From contig JAHILZ010000079.1 of NCBI GenBank assembly GCA_018896765.1, positions 1 to 44,402 of the forward strand: a stretch of DNA of 44,402 bases, written 5' to 3'. How positions within the stretch are numbered: the stretch's first letter is position 1; each line of letters starts with the position of its first letter. The notes under the pieces were generated by a model. The model was not told the origin of the DNA and ran no database searches. It saw only the letters and a list, made by a program, of their open reading frames with translations. A program made the translations under genes and the position numbers. This document shows, piece by piece, positions 14,850-22,900 of this stretch. The stretch comes from Patescibacteria group bacterium. Its GTDB lineage: Bacteria; Patescibacteriota; Minisyncoccia; JAHIHE01.

Positions 14850-14962
14850 AGGGTCGGTTAGGAAAGTCCGGTGCTCCCGATTAAATCGGGAAATTCCGGC
14901 ACTGTGCCGCAACTGTAATCTTTGCCTTTCATAAAAGGCAAGGCGAGTCAGAATGCTAACTA
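14850..14962 (+). ncRNA. Cobalamin (B12) riboswitch aptamer
   Basis: Closing stem GTTAG / CTAAC (14857-14861 with 14956-14960) encloses the conserved core: GGAAAGTCCGGTG, a variable hairpin (CTCCCGATTAAATCGGGA), AATTCCGGCACTG, the B12-box GCCGCAACTGTAAT, a second hairpin (TTGCCTTTCATAAAAGGCAA) and GAGTCAGAATGC. These are the signature strings of the cobalamin riboswitch class (Rfam Cobalamin), which binds coenzyme B12 forms and usually lowers expression of uptake or synthesis genes. It is followed by further hairpins and then the gene at 15075, a predicted secreted B12-binder relative, in good agreement. Confidence 0.93.
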
Positions 14963-14974
14963 ATTATCTTAACC

Positions 14975-15055
14975 TGCGAGATTCTCTCTTCGAGCCAAAG
15001 AGGGGCCTTATTTTGTTCTTGGAATAAAATCATGCCCTCTTCGCGAGGGCATTTT
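14975..15055 (+). promoter_or_regulatory. Probable riboswitch expression platform
   Basis: CCTGCGAGATTCTCTCTTCG with CGAGCCAAAGAGGGGC can form one helix, while ATGCCCTC-TTCGC-GAGGGCAT (15032-15052) forms a strong hairpin followed by TTTTCGT. The second CCCTCTTCG also pairs with the first CAAAGAGGG, giving two exclusive folds. The T run is short, so the switch may act on transcription or on access to the AAAGGA ribosome site at 15062. Confidence 0.55.
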
Positions 15056-15074
15056 CGTCTAGAAAGGAACGAAT

Positions 15075-15800
15075 ATGGTGAAAATAAAAAAATGGCTGGC
15101 GATCATGGCAATTATTTTTTTAATAATTCCAAATGTAAGCGCAGGCGCGAATTATAACGCAAGCAACGCGCAGGCTTATTTAGCGGCGCACAGCGACAAT
15201 CCATGGAGCGTTATGGCTTTAACTATGCTTGGACAAACTCCCGCGTCAACATCATTTCTCGCTTCTGTAAGCGGCAAAAATGCCATTGATTATGAAGCGC
15301 CGATTTTGGCCATCACTGCTTTGGGCCAAAACCCGCGAACTTTCGGATCAACCGATTACATCGCCGCTTTGAAAAGTTATCACGTCAGCGGCCAGATCGG
15401 CGACGCTTCTACCATAAACGATGATATATTTGGAGTTTTGGCGTTAGTATCCGCCGGCGAACCTGTTAGCGATTCCGCGATTATCGATGCTAAAAATTTC
15501 ATTCTCGACCGCCAAAATAATAACGGCGGATGGGGCTTCACCGCCGCATCAGACTCCGACACGAATATGACCGCTTCCGCGATTCTCGCGCTTCTGGCAG
15601 CCGGAATCAACAGTTCCGATTCGCGCATTCAAAGCGCTTTGTCATTTCTGCAAAATTCCCAAAATAGCGATGGCGGTTTTCCTTACAATCCAAACACTGC
15701 TTCTGATTCATCATCAACCGCTTGGGTGATTTGGGCGTTTAATGCTTTAAATATCAACGACGCCACTTGGAAGCCTTGCCTCCAAGTCGTTTTTTCTTAA
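15075..15800 (+). CDS. Secreted alpha-barrel-repeat protein under B12 control (truncated)
   Basis: 241 residues. Signal peptide: KIKKW then a hydrophobic core (LAIMAIIFLIIPNVSA). The body has squalene-cyclase/prenyltransferase-type repeats, seen clearly as NNGGWGFTAASDSDTNMTAS and SDGGFPYNPNTASDSSSTAW. The same fold makes the alpha domain of animal intrinsic factor and transcobalamin, and bacterial relatives with a following DUF4430 beta domain occur downstream of B12 riboswitches as surface B12 binders. Here the frame ends in WKPCLQVVFS, encoded by a terminator-like hairpin, and no DUF4430 follows. I infer a C-terminally truncated cobalamin-binding surface protein. AAAGGA lies 8 bases before the ATG. 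Confidence 0.7.
   Translation: MVKIKKWLAIMAIIFLIIPNVSAGANYNASNAQAYLAAHSDNPWSVMALTMLGQTPASTSFLASVSGKNAIDYEAPILAITALGQNPRTFGSTDYIAALKSYHVSGQIGDASTINDDIFGVLALVSAGEPVSDSAIIDAKNFILDRQNNNGGWGFTAASDSDTNMTASAILALLAAGINSSDSRIQSALSFLQNSQNSDGGFPYNPNTASDSSSTAWVIWAFNALNINDATWKPCLQVVFS
15765..15795 (+). terminator. Terminator hairpin overlapping the 3' end of the B12-linked gene
   Basis: ACTTGGAAGC-CTT-GCCTCCAAGT (one A-C mismatch) followed by CGTTTTTT. It encodes the last residues and contains the U run before the stop, suggesting a deletion joined the reading frame to a downstream terminator. Confidence 0.65.
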
Positions 15801-15809
15801 CATTAAATT

Positions 15810-16142
15810 ATGCGTTTCGCAAATAAAATTATTATACTGTTTTTGCTTTTTGCCGCGGTATCGATAAATGCGTCCGGCGTCACAATTAACCCGTCCAAAA
15901 TAGATTTAGCGGTAAAAATAAATAAACCCTCGTCCGAAAAAATAACCATAACCAACCCCACGAGCGATGTACAAATATTTAAAGCATACCCTATTCCTTT
16001 GTCCATCTCCATCATTGCTTCCGAGAATAACTTTCCAAGCCGGGTTTCAAGACAAACATATTATAACTTAGCTATTATCGTTTTATTTGGAATCGGGGCG
16101 CTTGAGCATTTTGTACTGCGAAAAAAAAGAATGTCAGCATGA
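15810..16142 (+). CDS. Short exported membrane-anchored protein
   Basis: 110 residues. An N-terminal signal peptide (IIILFLLFAAVSINAS, residues 7-22) is followed by VTINPSKIDLAVKINKPSSE and KITITNPTSDVQIFKAYP, the first strands of an Ig-like domain as in DUF916/COG1470-type surface proteins. The next ~15 residues do not continue that fold. The end is a single membrane helix (LAIIVLFGIGALEHFVL) and a basic tail, RKKRMSA. So the protein looks like the two ends of a larger surface protein with the middle deleted in frame. It follows the B12-linked gene by 9 bases. Confidence 0.55.
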   Translation: MRFANKIIILFLLFAAVSINASGVTINPSKIDLAVKINKPSSEKITITNPTSDVQIFKAYPIPLSISIIASENNFPSRVSRQTYYNLAIIVLFGIGALEHFVLRKKRMSA

Positions 16143-16161
16143 TAAAAATTAACAGTTAATC

Positions 16162-16194
16162 AAAACCGGCCATTCCGGACAAGAGCCGGTTTTT
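16162..16194 (+). terminator. Terminator after the surface-protein pair
   Basis: AAAACCGGC / GCCGGTTTT, loop of 14 bases, trailing T run. Ends the riboswitch operon. Confidence 0.8.
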
Positions 16195-16233
16195 AAATAA
16201 AATAAAAAAAGCGAAATCTGCCAGGCGGGGCGA

Positions 16234-16262
16234 TTGACTTTTTTTAAAAAATTTCATATACT
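16234..16262 (+). promoter_or_regulatory. Promoter of the cyclophilin gene
   Basis: TTGACT (16234-16239), 17 bases, TATACT (16257-16262). Leader of about 70 bases. Confidence 0.75.
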
Positions 16263-16338
16263 AAGATTATCCTATATTTACAGGTAGCAGGGAAATTTAA
16301 TAAAATTCGCATTAATTAATTTTTTTAATTTTATTATT

Positions 16339-17130
16339 ATGCAGCACAAACAACAGCAAGTACAACGGGAGCCGCAGCAAGAGGCAAAAACGACGGAAGA
16401 TTTTAACAAAAATATTAAAGATCTGGCGCTTGTTATTTTAATTGTGGCGGTTGCCGGATGGGCGCTTTTCAAGTATGATTCAAGAAACGACGACGGCGCG
16501 AATAATCAATCTAATCAATCTAAAGAAGAAAATATGCCAGAAAAAATTACAGCGGAAAAAGCTTATACAATTACGGATCCGGGATTGCAAATTAAGCCGC
16601 CGACCGATGAAGAAGCGCAAAAATACGACGCTGACGCGGAGGTAAAAACCGTGGTTTTGGAAACTACAAAAGGAATAATAAAAGTTCAGCTTTACCCAAA
16701 AGACGCTCCTTTTACAGTGGCAAGTTTTATGAAACTTATTGACAAAGGGCTTTATAACGGCTTGATTTTTCACAGAGTAATTGACGGGTTTATGATTCAA
16801 GGTGGAGATCCTTCCGGCAATGGCACTGGCGGACCCGGGTATAAATTTATCGATGAATTGAATCCGGAAACAGCTTCTTATAAAGAGGGATATAAAAAAG
16901 GCGCGCTGGCTATGGCAAATTCCGGTCCGAATACCAACGGCAGCCAATTTTTCATTATGCTGGAGGATTATCCGTTGCCGAATAATTATACGATTTTCGG
17001 CAAAGTGGCGGATGGCCAAGATGTGGTGGACGCGATTGGCAAAGTGGCGGTTAGCAAAGATCCGGCGACAGAAAATCGTCCGTTGACGGATGTTAAGATT
17101 AAGAGGGTTTATTTGGAGGATGTGAAATAA
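16339..17130 (+). CDS. Membrane-anchored cyclophilin-type peptidyl-prolyl isomerase
   Basis: 263 residues. A Gln-rich N-terminus is followed by one membrane helix (about residues 33-49, LALVILIVAVAGWALF), an acidic linker and a complete cyclophilin domain from about residue 108 (VVLETTKGIIKVQLYPKDAP). The catalytic segment FHRVIDGFMIQGGDPSGNG contains the key arginine, and AMANSGPNTNGSQFFIML and NYTIFGKV complete the active site. It catalyses cis-trans isomerisation of X-Pro bonds in proteins, here outside the membrane given an N-in anchor. The nearby Dsb-like gene suggests a shared role in folding exported proteins. Single-gene transcript with its own promoter. Confidence 0.93.
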   Translation: MQHKQQQVQREPQQEAKTTEDFNKNIKDLALVILIVAVAGWALFKYDSRNDDGANNQSNQSKEENMPEKITAEKAYTITDPGLQIKPPTDEEAQKYDADAEVKTVVLETTKGIIKVQLYPKDAPFTVASFMKLIDKGLYNGLIFHRVIDGFMIQGGDPSGNGTGGPGYKFIDELNPETASYKEGYKKGALAMANSGPNTNGSQFFIMLEDYPLPNNYTIFGKVADGQDVVDAIGKVAVSKDPATENRPLTDVKIKRVYLEDVK

Positions 17131-17215
17131 AAAGTATATAACATTTTTATCAGCGATGCTTTAAATTTTCAGTCATACGCTGATATTTGATATTTGATAT
17201 TTGATATTTTTGGAA

Positions 17216-17265
17216 CAAAAAAAAAGAGACAGAGCAACCAGTTTTGTTTTAATTGGCTGCTGATG
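17216..17265 (-). terminator. Terminator of the minus-strand tiny-gene pair
   Basis: On the minus strand AGCAGCCAATT ... AACTGGTTGCT (two G-U pairs) is followed by a run of nine T after CTGTCTC. It lies just past the stop at 17283. Confidence 0.65.
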
Positions 17266-17282
17266 CCTTTCCTTTGCGCGGG

Positions 17283-17477
17283 TTATTTTTCTGTTTTTTT
17301 TTGCTGTCGGTCTTTTAATTTATGACCGAAAATTATTATTTTTTCGTCCTTCCCCGGTTTTTTACCGATAAATTGCATTTTTTTACCGGATTGCACAGGT
17401 TTTTCCGTAGGAATTATTTTTACAACACCTTTGCTGGTTGCGACGAAAATCGATTTTTCTCCTAGCATAGCCGACAT
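17283..17477 (-). CDS. Small basic protein of unknown function (64 aa)
   Basis: 64 residues beginning MSAMLGEKSIFVATSKGVVK and ending in a lysine-rich tail (KLKDRQQKKTEK). Two short beta-like segments (IFVATSKGVVKIIP and EKIIIFGHKL) flank a basic GKKMQFIGKKPGK stretch. I do not recognise the family. Its ATG overlaps the stop of the preceding 47-aa gene by one base (TAATG), so the pair is co-translated, and a strong promoter, ribosome site and terminator frame the unit. This makes it a real gene in spite of its size. The basic stretch would suit nucleic-acid binding, which is inference. Confidence 0.6.
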   Translation of the reverse strand: MSAMLGEKSIFVATSKGVVKIIPTEKPVQSGKKMQFIGKKPGKDEKIIIFGHKLKDRQQKKTEK

Positions 17478-17620
17478 TAATTCACTCTCCTTGGGGCAGT
17501 GAATATTTCCACTCCTTCTTCCTGTCTTGTTTCGTGGCTAGGGCTATTGCCAAGAATCTCAGCTCCGACATCTTTTATCTGTGCTCCACGAATTAAGGAG
17601 CTTACAATTAAATTGTTCAT
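17477..17620 (-). CDS. Small protein of unknown function (47 aa)
   Basis: A minus-strand frame from ATG 17620 to TAA 17479-17477 encodes MNNLIVSSLIRGAQIKDVGA, then EILGNSPSHETRQEEGVEIF and TAPRRVN. A strong ribosome site (GGAGGA) lies 7 bases ahead of the ATG, unusual in this window, and a TTGACA-17-TATAAA promoter lies further up. No family recognised. The product is short, without a signal peptide or membrane helix. It is coupled by TAATG overlap to the 64-aa gene. A two-component small-protein module is the best description. Confidence 0.6.
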   Translation of the reverse strand: MNNLIVSSLIRGAQIKDVGAEILGNSPSHETRQEEGVEIFTAPRRVN

Positions 17621-17666
17621 TTATTTCTTCCTCCGTTCTATTCTAGCCAATTTTTGGCTTGTGTAT

Positions 17667-17695
17667 TTTATAGCACAAAAAAATGAGGTTGTCAA
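17667..17695 (-). promoter_or_regulatory. Strong promoter of the tiny-gene pair
   Basis: Minus strand TTGACA (17695-17690), 17 bases, TATAAA (17672-17667), the closest match to consensus in the window. AGCCAA-TTT-TTGGCT, a small hairpin (17645-17659), sits at the expected transcript start. Confidence 0.85.
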
Positions 17696-17767
17696 ATGTC
17701 ATATTAATATTTTAATAATTTATTTGTTTGTTAAAATGTTAGTATGCTTAAATGTTAAAATGATTTT

Positions 17768-19714
17768 ATGATTCCGTATTATACTCTGCAAACAGTCAAT
17801 ATCGGCCCGTTAATTTTTAATGCTTGGGGCCTGTTCGCGGGATTGGCATTTGCCGCGGCTTTGTTTATTGCTTTGAAAGAAGCGAAGCGAAAAAATATCA
17901 AGGAAGATCATATTTTTGATTTGGCGATTTTAATCCTAGTGGGCGGGGTAGCTGGCGCGAGGGCGGCGTATGTTTTGGAAAATTGGAATTATTTCAGCCA
18001 AAATCAAGCTGAAATTTTAAGCTTTAAAGAGGGCGGGTTGATGTTCTTGGGCGGAGCTTTGGGTGTTGCGTTATTGGTTGGCGCTTATTTAAAGTTTATC
18101 AATACTAGGATGATCCGCCTCGGGCGGGAAAAAATTTCTTTGGCGCGCATTGCCGATAGTTTAACGCCGTCTTTCGCGATTGGAGAATTTATCGGTCGAA
18201 TCGGCTGCGTCTTGGCATGTTCGCATCTTGGCGTTCAAACTTCTTTGCCTTGGGCGCAAGAATATCTTGACGGCTCTACTCGGCATCCGATCGCGATCTA
18301 TATGTCGCTTAATGGTTTGGCGATGTTTCTTGTTTTTTGGTTTTTAAGAAAAAAGATAAAAATTGAAGGCGCTCTTTTCATGCTTTTTGTTCTGTGGTAT
18401 AGTGGAACTAGGTTTTTTCTGGATTTTTTGCGGTGCGGCGATCTCCAATTATGCGATCCGCGATATTCCGGCTATACGCCATCGCAATATATATCAGGCG
18501 GCGTATTTATTTTCGCGTTAATATTTTTAATCGATAAATATAAAAAACATATGGCAGAAAAACAAAATGATAGCGAGGCGAATAAACAAGGCAAGGCAAA
18601 TGAAAATAAAGATTTGCAAAGTTCCGCGGTCAGCCATGCCGAAGCGGAAGAAGTAATTTTTGAAAGTAAGGATAGCGGCGATGAAGGCGGCGGCGGTTCA
18701 AAAAGCGGCGCGGGATGGAGAGATAAATTTAGCGCGGTTTTTAAAAAACCTTGGGCAATGGCGGCAGTGTTTGTTGCCGTTTTGACGGCAGGGGCGGCGG
18801 GCGCATCGGTGTATTATAATTCGATGTATTACGGAGAGATGTTTAAAAAATCGCCTTTTTCGTTTCAGGGAAAAACCTGGATTTCTTCCGATGAACCGAT
18901 TGTCGGACTTAAAATTGTAAACGACAAAAATTGCGTGAAATGCGATGCAACCGATGTTGTCAAAGATATCAAAGGCGGAATTATGCCGACTTTATCGGCG
19001 CAAGAAATTGATTTTAGTTCGGCGGAAGGAAAAAAACTCATCGAAACTTTTAAGATTAAGTCTTTGCCCGCCTTGATTTTTGAATCGAGCATTGAAAAAG
19101 CGGCGATTTTCGAGAAAGCTAAAAGCGCGCTGGAAAATAAAGATAATTTATATTATCTTAGTTCCGCGGCAAGCGGCATACCGCCGGGAAAATTTTTAGA
19201 GCTACCGAAAATTTCAGCGGAAGATCGATCCAGCGGTTCGGAGTCCGCGCCGGTGACTATCATAGAATTCAGCGATTTTATGTGTCCGTATTGCAAGCAA
19301 GAAAACGATATTGTAAAACAGGTTTTGGCGGCTTATCCGGATAAGGCGCGGCTGGTTTTTAAGCACTTGCCTTTGCCGATTCATCCGGAAGCGCAATTCG
19401 CGGCGGAAGCGGCGGAATGCGCCGGGGATCAAGGAAAATTTTTCGAAATGGCGGACACTCTTTTTGCCAATCAAGATAAGCTAGACGCGGCTTCCATTAC
19501 AAAATATGCCAGAGATCTAAAATTAGACGGTAAAAAGTTTAAAGAATGTACGGATAGCGGAAAATTCAAAGATAAAATCGCAAATGATTCTCAGATTGCC
19601 GCTGAATTTGGAATTGGCGGCACGCCGGCGTTTTTTGTCGGAGATGAATTTTTAGGCGGAGTCGCGTCTTTTGAACAGTTTAAAGAAATTATTGACGCGA
19701 AGCTGGCGAAATAA
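17768..19714 (+). CDS. Lgt-thioredoxin-like-DsbA fusion protein
   Basis: 648 residues in one frame. Residues 1-265 are prolipoprotein diacylglyceryl transferase: GLFAGLAFAAALFIALKEAK, GGLMFLGGALG, FIGRIGCVLACSHLG, and YSGTRFFLDFLR near the last helices. Lgt moves diacylglycerol from phosphatidylglycerol to the lipobox cysteine of lipoproteins. A charged, Gly-rich linker and an extra membrane helix (AMAAVFVAVLTAGAAGASVY) follow. Next come a glutaredoxin/thioredoxin-like domain with C389-V-K-C392 and a DsbA-like domain (PVTIIEFSDFMCPYCKQEN, C506-P-Y-C509; cis-Pro region GIGGTPAFFVGD). An internal ATG at 18551 could give the Dsb part alone but has no visible ribosome site. The join is unusual; both halves act at the outer face of the membrane. 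Confidence 0.85.
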   Translation: MIPYYTLQTVNIGPLIFNAWGLFAGLAFAAALFIALKEAKRKNIKEDHIFDLAILILVGGVAGARAAYVLENWNYFSQNQAEILSFKEGGLMFLGGALGVALLVGAYLKFINTRMIRLGREKISLARIADSLTPSFAIGEFIGRIGCVLACSHLGVQTSLPWAQEYLDGSTRHPIAIYMSLNGLAMFLVFWFLRKKIKIEGALFMLFVLWYSGTRFFLDFLRCGDLQLCDPRYSGYTPSQYISGGVFIFALIFLIDKYKKHMAEKQNDSEANKQGKANENKDLQSSAVSHAEAEEVIFESKDSGDEGGGGSKSGAGWRDKFSAVFKKPWAMAAVFVAVLTAGAAGASVYYNSMYYGEMFKKSPFSFQGKTWISSDEPIVGLKIVNDKNCVKCDATDVVKDIKGGIMPTLSAQEIDFSSAEGKKLIETFKIKSLPALIFESSIEKAAIFEKAKSALENKDNLYYLSSAASGIPPGKFLELPKISAEDRSSGSESAPVTIIEFSDFMCPYCKQENDIVKQVLAAYPDKARLVFKHLPLPIHPEAQFAAEAAECAGDQGKFFEMADTLFANQDKLDAASITKYARDLKLDGKKFKECTDSGKFKDKIANDSQIAAEFGIGGTPAFFVGDEFLGGVASFEQFKEIIDAKLAK

Positions 19715-19726
19715 AAAGACATTTTT

Positions 19727-19758
19727 AAAACTCCATAAGTATAATCTTATGGAGTTTT
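19727..19758 (+). terminator. Terminator after lgt-dsb
   Basis: Perfect 13-bp stem AAAACTCCATAAG / CTTATGGAGTTTT, loop TATAAT. Confidence 0.75.
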
Positions 19759-19759
19759 G

Positions 19760-19924
19760 TGCTATAATTTAGGCAAAGAGGTTAAAATGATTTAAGGTTG
19801 ATTTCGGGGGTAGGATTAAAAAAAGGGAGATTTAAGAGGATGGAGGGTGTTTTAGGAAGGAAAATAATTTAAAAACAGGAAGGGGTTTAAAAAATAGCGG
19901 TTAGTAAATTAATAAAATAAAGAT
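19760..19924 (+). promoter_or_regulatory. Extended -10 promoter and purine-rich leader of the restriction operon
   Basis: TGCTATAAT (19760-19768) is an extended -10 element; no good -35 is seen. The ~150-base leader is almost pyrimidine-free over long runs (GGGAG, GAGGATGGAGG, GGAAGG, GGAAGGGG between 19815 and 19890), with several Shine-Dalgarno-like words but no start codon using them. Confidence 0.5.
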
Positions 19925-22900
19925 ATGAACAATTTTATCACCAATAGCGGAGCAAGTGACTTAAAAAAACGATTAGTCGAGCTTATGGCTAAAAGCGAGG
20001 AGCTGAAATTTCTGGTCGGATTTTTCTATTTTTCGGGAATAAGAGAACTTTACGAAGGATTAAAAGCAAATCCGAATACAATAATTAAAATTCTGGTCGG
20101 CTTGGATATTGATTATCATAATTTCAAACTGATTGAATTTTCGGAAGATGAAAAATTGTCAGGCGAAGAAAAGATTAATAAATTTCTTGAGTCGGTTAGA
20201 AAATCTCTGACTAATGAAAATTTTGACAAAAAGGAGTTTTACGAACAAATAGGATTTTTTATAGAGCTTATTCAAAAAAATAAACTTATAATCAAAAAAA
20301 CATCCAAACCCAATCACGCTAAATTATATTTATTTAAACTGCAAGAAGTCGGGCGAAAAGAATTATTTATAACAGGAAGCAGTAATCTAACGCGAGCCGG
20401 ACTTTCTACGCAGAATGAATTTAATGTTGAAATCAGCGATTACGGATTTAAAGATGCGGAAGAATATTTTGATGAGCTTTGGGATGAAGCGGTAAAAATT
20501 ACCGAATTCGACGATACTAAAAAGAAACTAATTGATGTTATTGAAAAAGAAACCCTTATAAAGGATATTACGCCTTTTGAAGCATTTTGCCTTGTTTTGA
20601 AAACCTATTTAGACTCATTCGAGCAGAAAGAAATTGGCGAATCTCTTATAAAAACGTTGGAAGAAAATGGATATAAAACATATCAATACCAGCTTGATGC
20701 CGTAAGACAAGCGCTTTCTGTTATTGAGAATAATAACGGCGTGATTATTGCTGATGTAGTCGGACTTGGAAAAACCATAATCGCGTGCGCCATTGCCAAA
20801 CAGCTTAAAAAACGCGGTATTGTAATTTGCCCGCCCGGCATAGTTGGAGATAGAAATAAAAATTCCGGTTGGAAAAAATACGCGGAAGAATTCGGTATGT
20901 ATGATTGGGATGTGCGCTCGCTTGGAGATTTGGAAAATATTGCCGAATTTGTTCAAAAAACAAAAGACATTGAAGTTATTATTATTGATGAAGCGCATAG
21001 ATTTAGAAATCAAGATACAAAAGATTACGAATATTTGAAAAATATTTGCCGAGACAAAATTGTGATCTTGCTAACTGCTACGCCGTTTAATAATAGGCCG
21101 GGCGACATTCTTTCTTTGCTAAAGCTTTTTATTACTCCCAAAAAGTCTTCTATTACTTTGGAAAATAATTTGGTTGCAAGGTTTCAGGCATTTAAAGGAA
21201 TATTTGATCGACTGGGTTATATAAAAAAGTATTGGAAATCCGCGGAAGAAACCAAAAGGAGGAAGGCATTGGCGTATTATGAGGGGCTGTTTGAAGAGAA
21301 GGATATAAAGCTTGAGAAAATAAAGCAAAGATCAAAATATTTGGCAAAACAAATAAGAGATGTGATTGAACCGGTAACGATACGGCGCAATCGTTTAGAC
21401 TTGCGGAATAATCCTCATTATAAAGATGAAGTAAAAAATCTATCAAAAGTTGCCGACCCGAAAGAATGGTTTTTTGAATTAACCGAAGAGCAGTCTGACT
21501 TTTACGACAAAATCATTAGCGTCTATTTTGGCGATCCGGAGGACGGCGGCCGGTTTAAGGGCGCGATTTATCGTCCATTTGAATATGAAGTGGAAAAAGA
21601 AAAGATAAATAACGAGAAACTAACTGGAAAAGAAAATTTTCAATTAATTCAACAGCGCAACTTGTATGATTTTATGCGCCGCTTAATGGTCAAGCGATTT
21701 GAAAGCTCATTTGGTTCATTCAGGCAAAGCATTAAAAACTTTAAAAAAATTACTGAAACCGCGCGGGAATTTATAAACAAAACCGGTAAATATATTTTGG
21801 ACAGAAATTTGATGGAAGATATCTATGACAAAGATCCTGAAGAAATTGAAAACTATCTTAATGAATATTCAGAAAAGATTAAAAATGGCGAGTATCCAAA
21901 AAACCATAAAATATACACGCTCAAAAACTTTAAATACAAAGACGAATTTACCGCCCATATTGAAGCGGACTTGAAACTTTTTGACAAAATTCTGCAAGAC
22001 TTGGAAGAATTAGATCTTATCAAAAACGATCCCAAAACAGATTGTTTGCTTAATAATTTAGAGGCGGTTTTAAAAGAGAAGCCAAATAATAAAGAGCCTA
22101 AAAGAAAAATAATTGTTTTTTCAGAATATCTTGATACTGTAAAATATCTTGAGCCGATTTTAAAAGAACATTTCGGTAATCGCTTGCTTGTTATAGCCGG
22201 CGATTTATCTACGCAAAAAATATTATCTATTGATAGAAATTTTGACGCATCTCACGAGAACCAAGAAAATGAATTTGATGTTTTATTATCTACTGACAAA
22301 ATTTCCGAAGGATTTAATTTGAATCGCGCCGGGATGGTGGTTAATTATGATATTCCATGGAATCCGGTACGAGTAATTCAGCGTGTCGGCCGTATCAATC
22401 GTATCAGCAAAAAGGTTTTTGAAGAGCTTTATATTGTAAATTTCTTTCCTACCGAGAGAGGTTCGGAACTGGTTAAGTCAAGAGAAATTGCTTCAAATAA
22501 AATGTTTCTTATTCACAATACCTTGGGCGAGGATGCCAAGATTTTTGATATTGACGAAGAGCCAACGCCGGCCGGACTCTATGGAAAGGTTCAGCAAAAT
22601 CCGGATAAGCTGGAAGAAGAAAGCTTTTACACCAAAATGTTGGCTGTTTATGAAAAGATTAAAAAAGAAAAGCCGGAGCTTATTGAGGCGCTAAAAAAAT
22701 ATCCGCCAAGGATTAAGGTCGCGAAAAAATATAGCGAAAACGAACTTTTAGTTTTCCTAAAAAAAGGCCGGTTGTATGTTCATAGCGTCAAATATGGCGA
22801 GGACGGGAAAGACCAAATTTCTCCTACCACCCTTGAGGATGTATTCAATAACATCATTTGCAAGGAAGAAGTAAAACCATTGAAATTTTCCGATCGCGCT

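Noticed and set aside
15075..15800. Assignment as a squalene-hopene cyclase or prenyltransferase enzyme
   Set aside because: Only short QxxDGGF-type repeats with a signal peptide are present; catalytic DXDD-type or metal motifs are absent, and the B12 riboswitch points to a binding role.
17499..17771. Plus-strand 90-residue frame
   Set aside because: It is antisense to the well-supported minus-strand 47-aa gene, its promoter and ribosome site, and has no protein-like features.
18551..19714. Separate DsbA-like gene starting at ATG 18551
   Set aside because: No ribosome site is visible and the frame is continuous with Lgt; retained only as a possible internal start.
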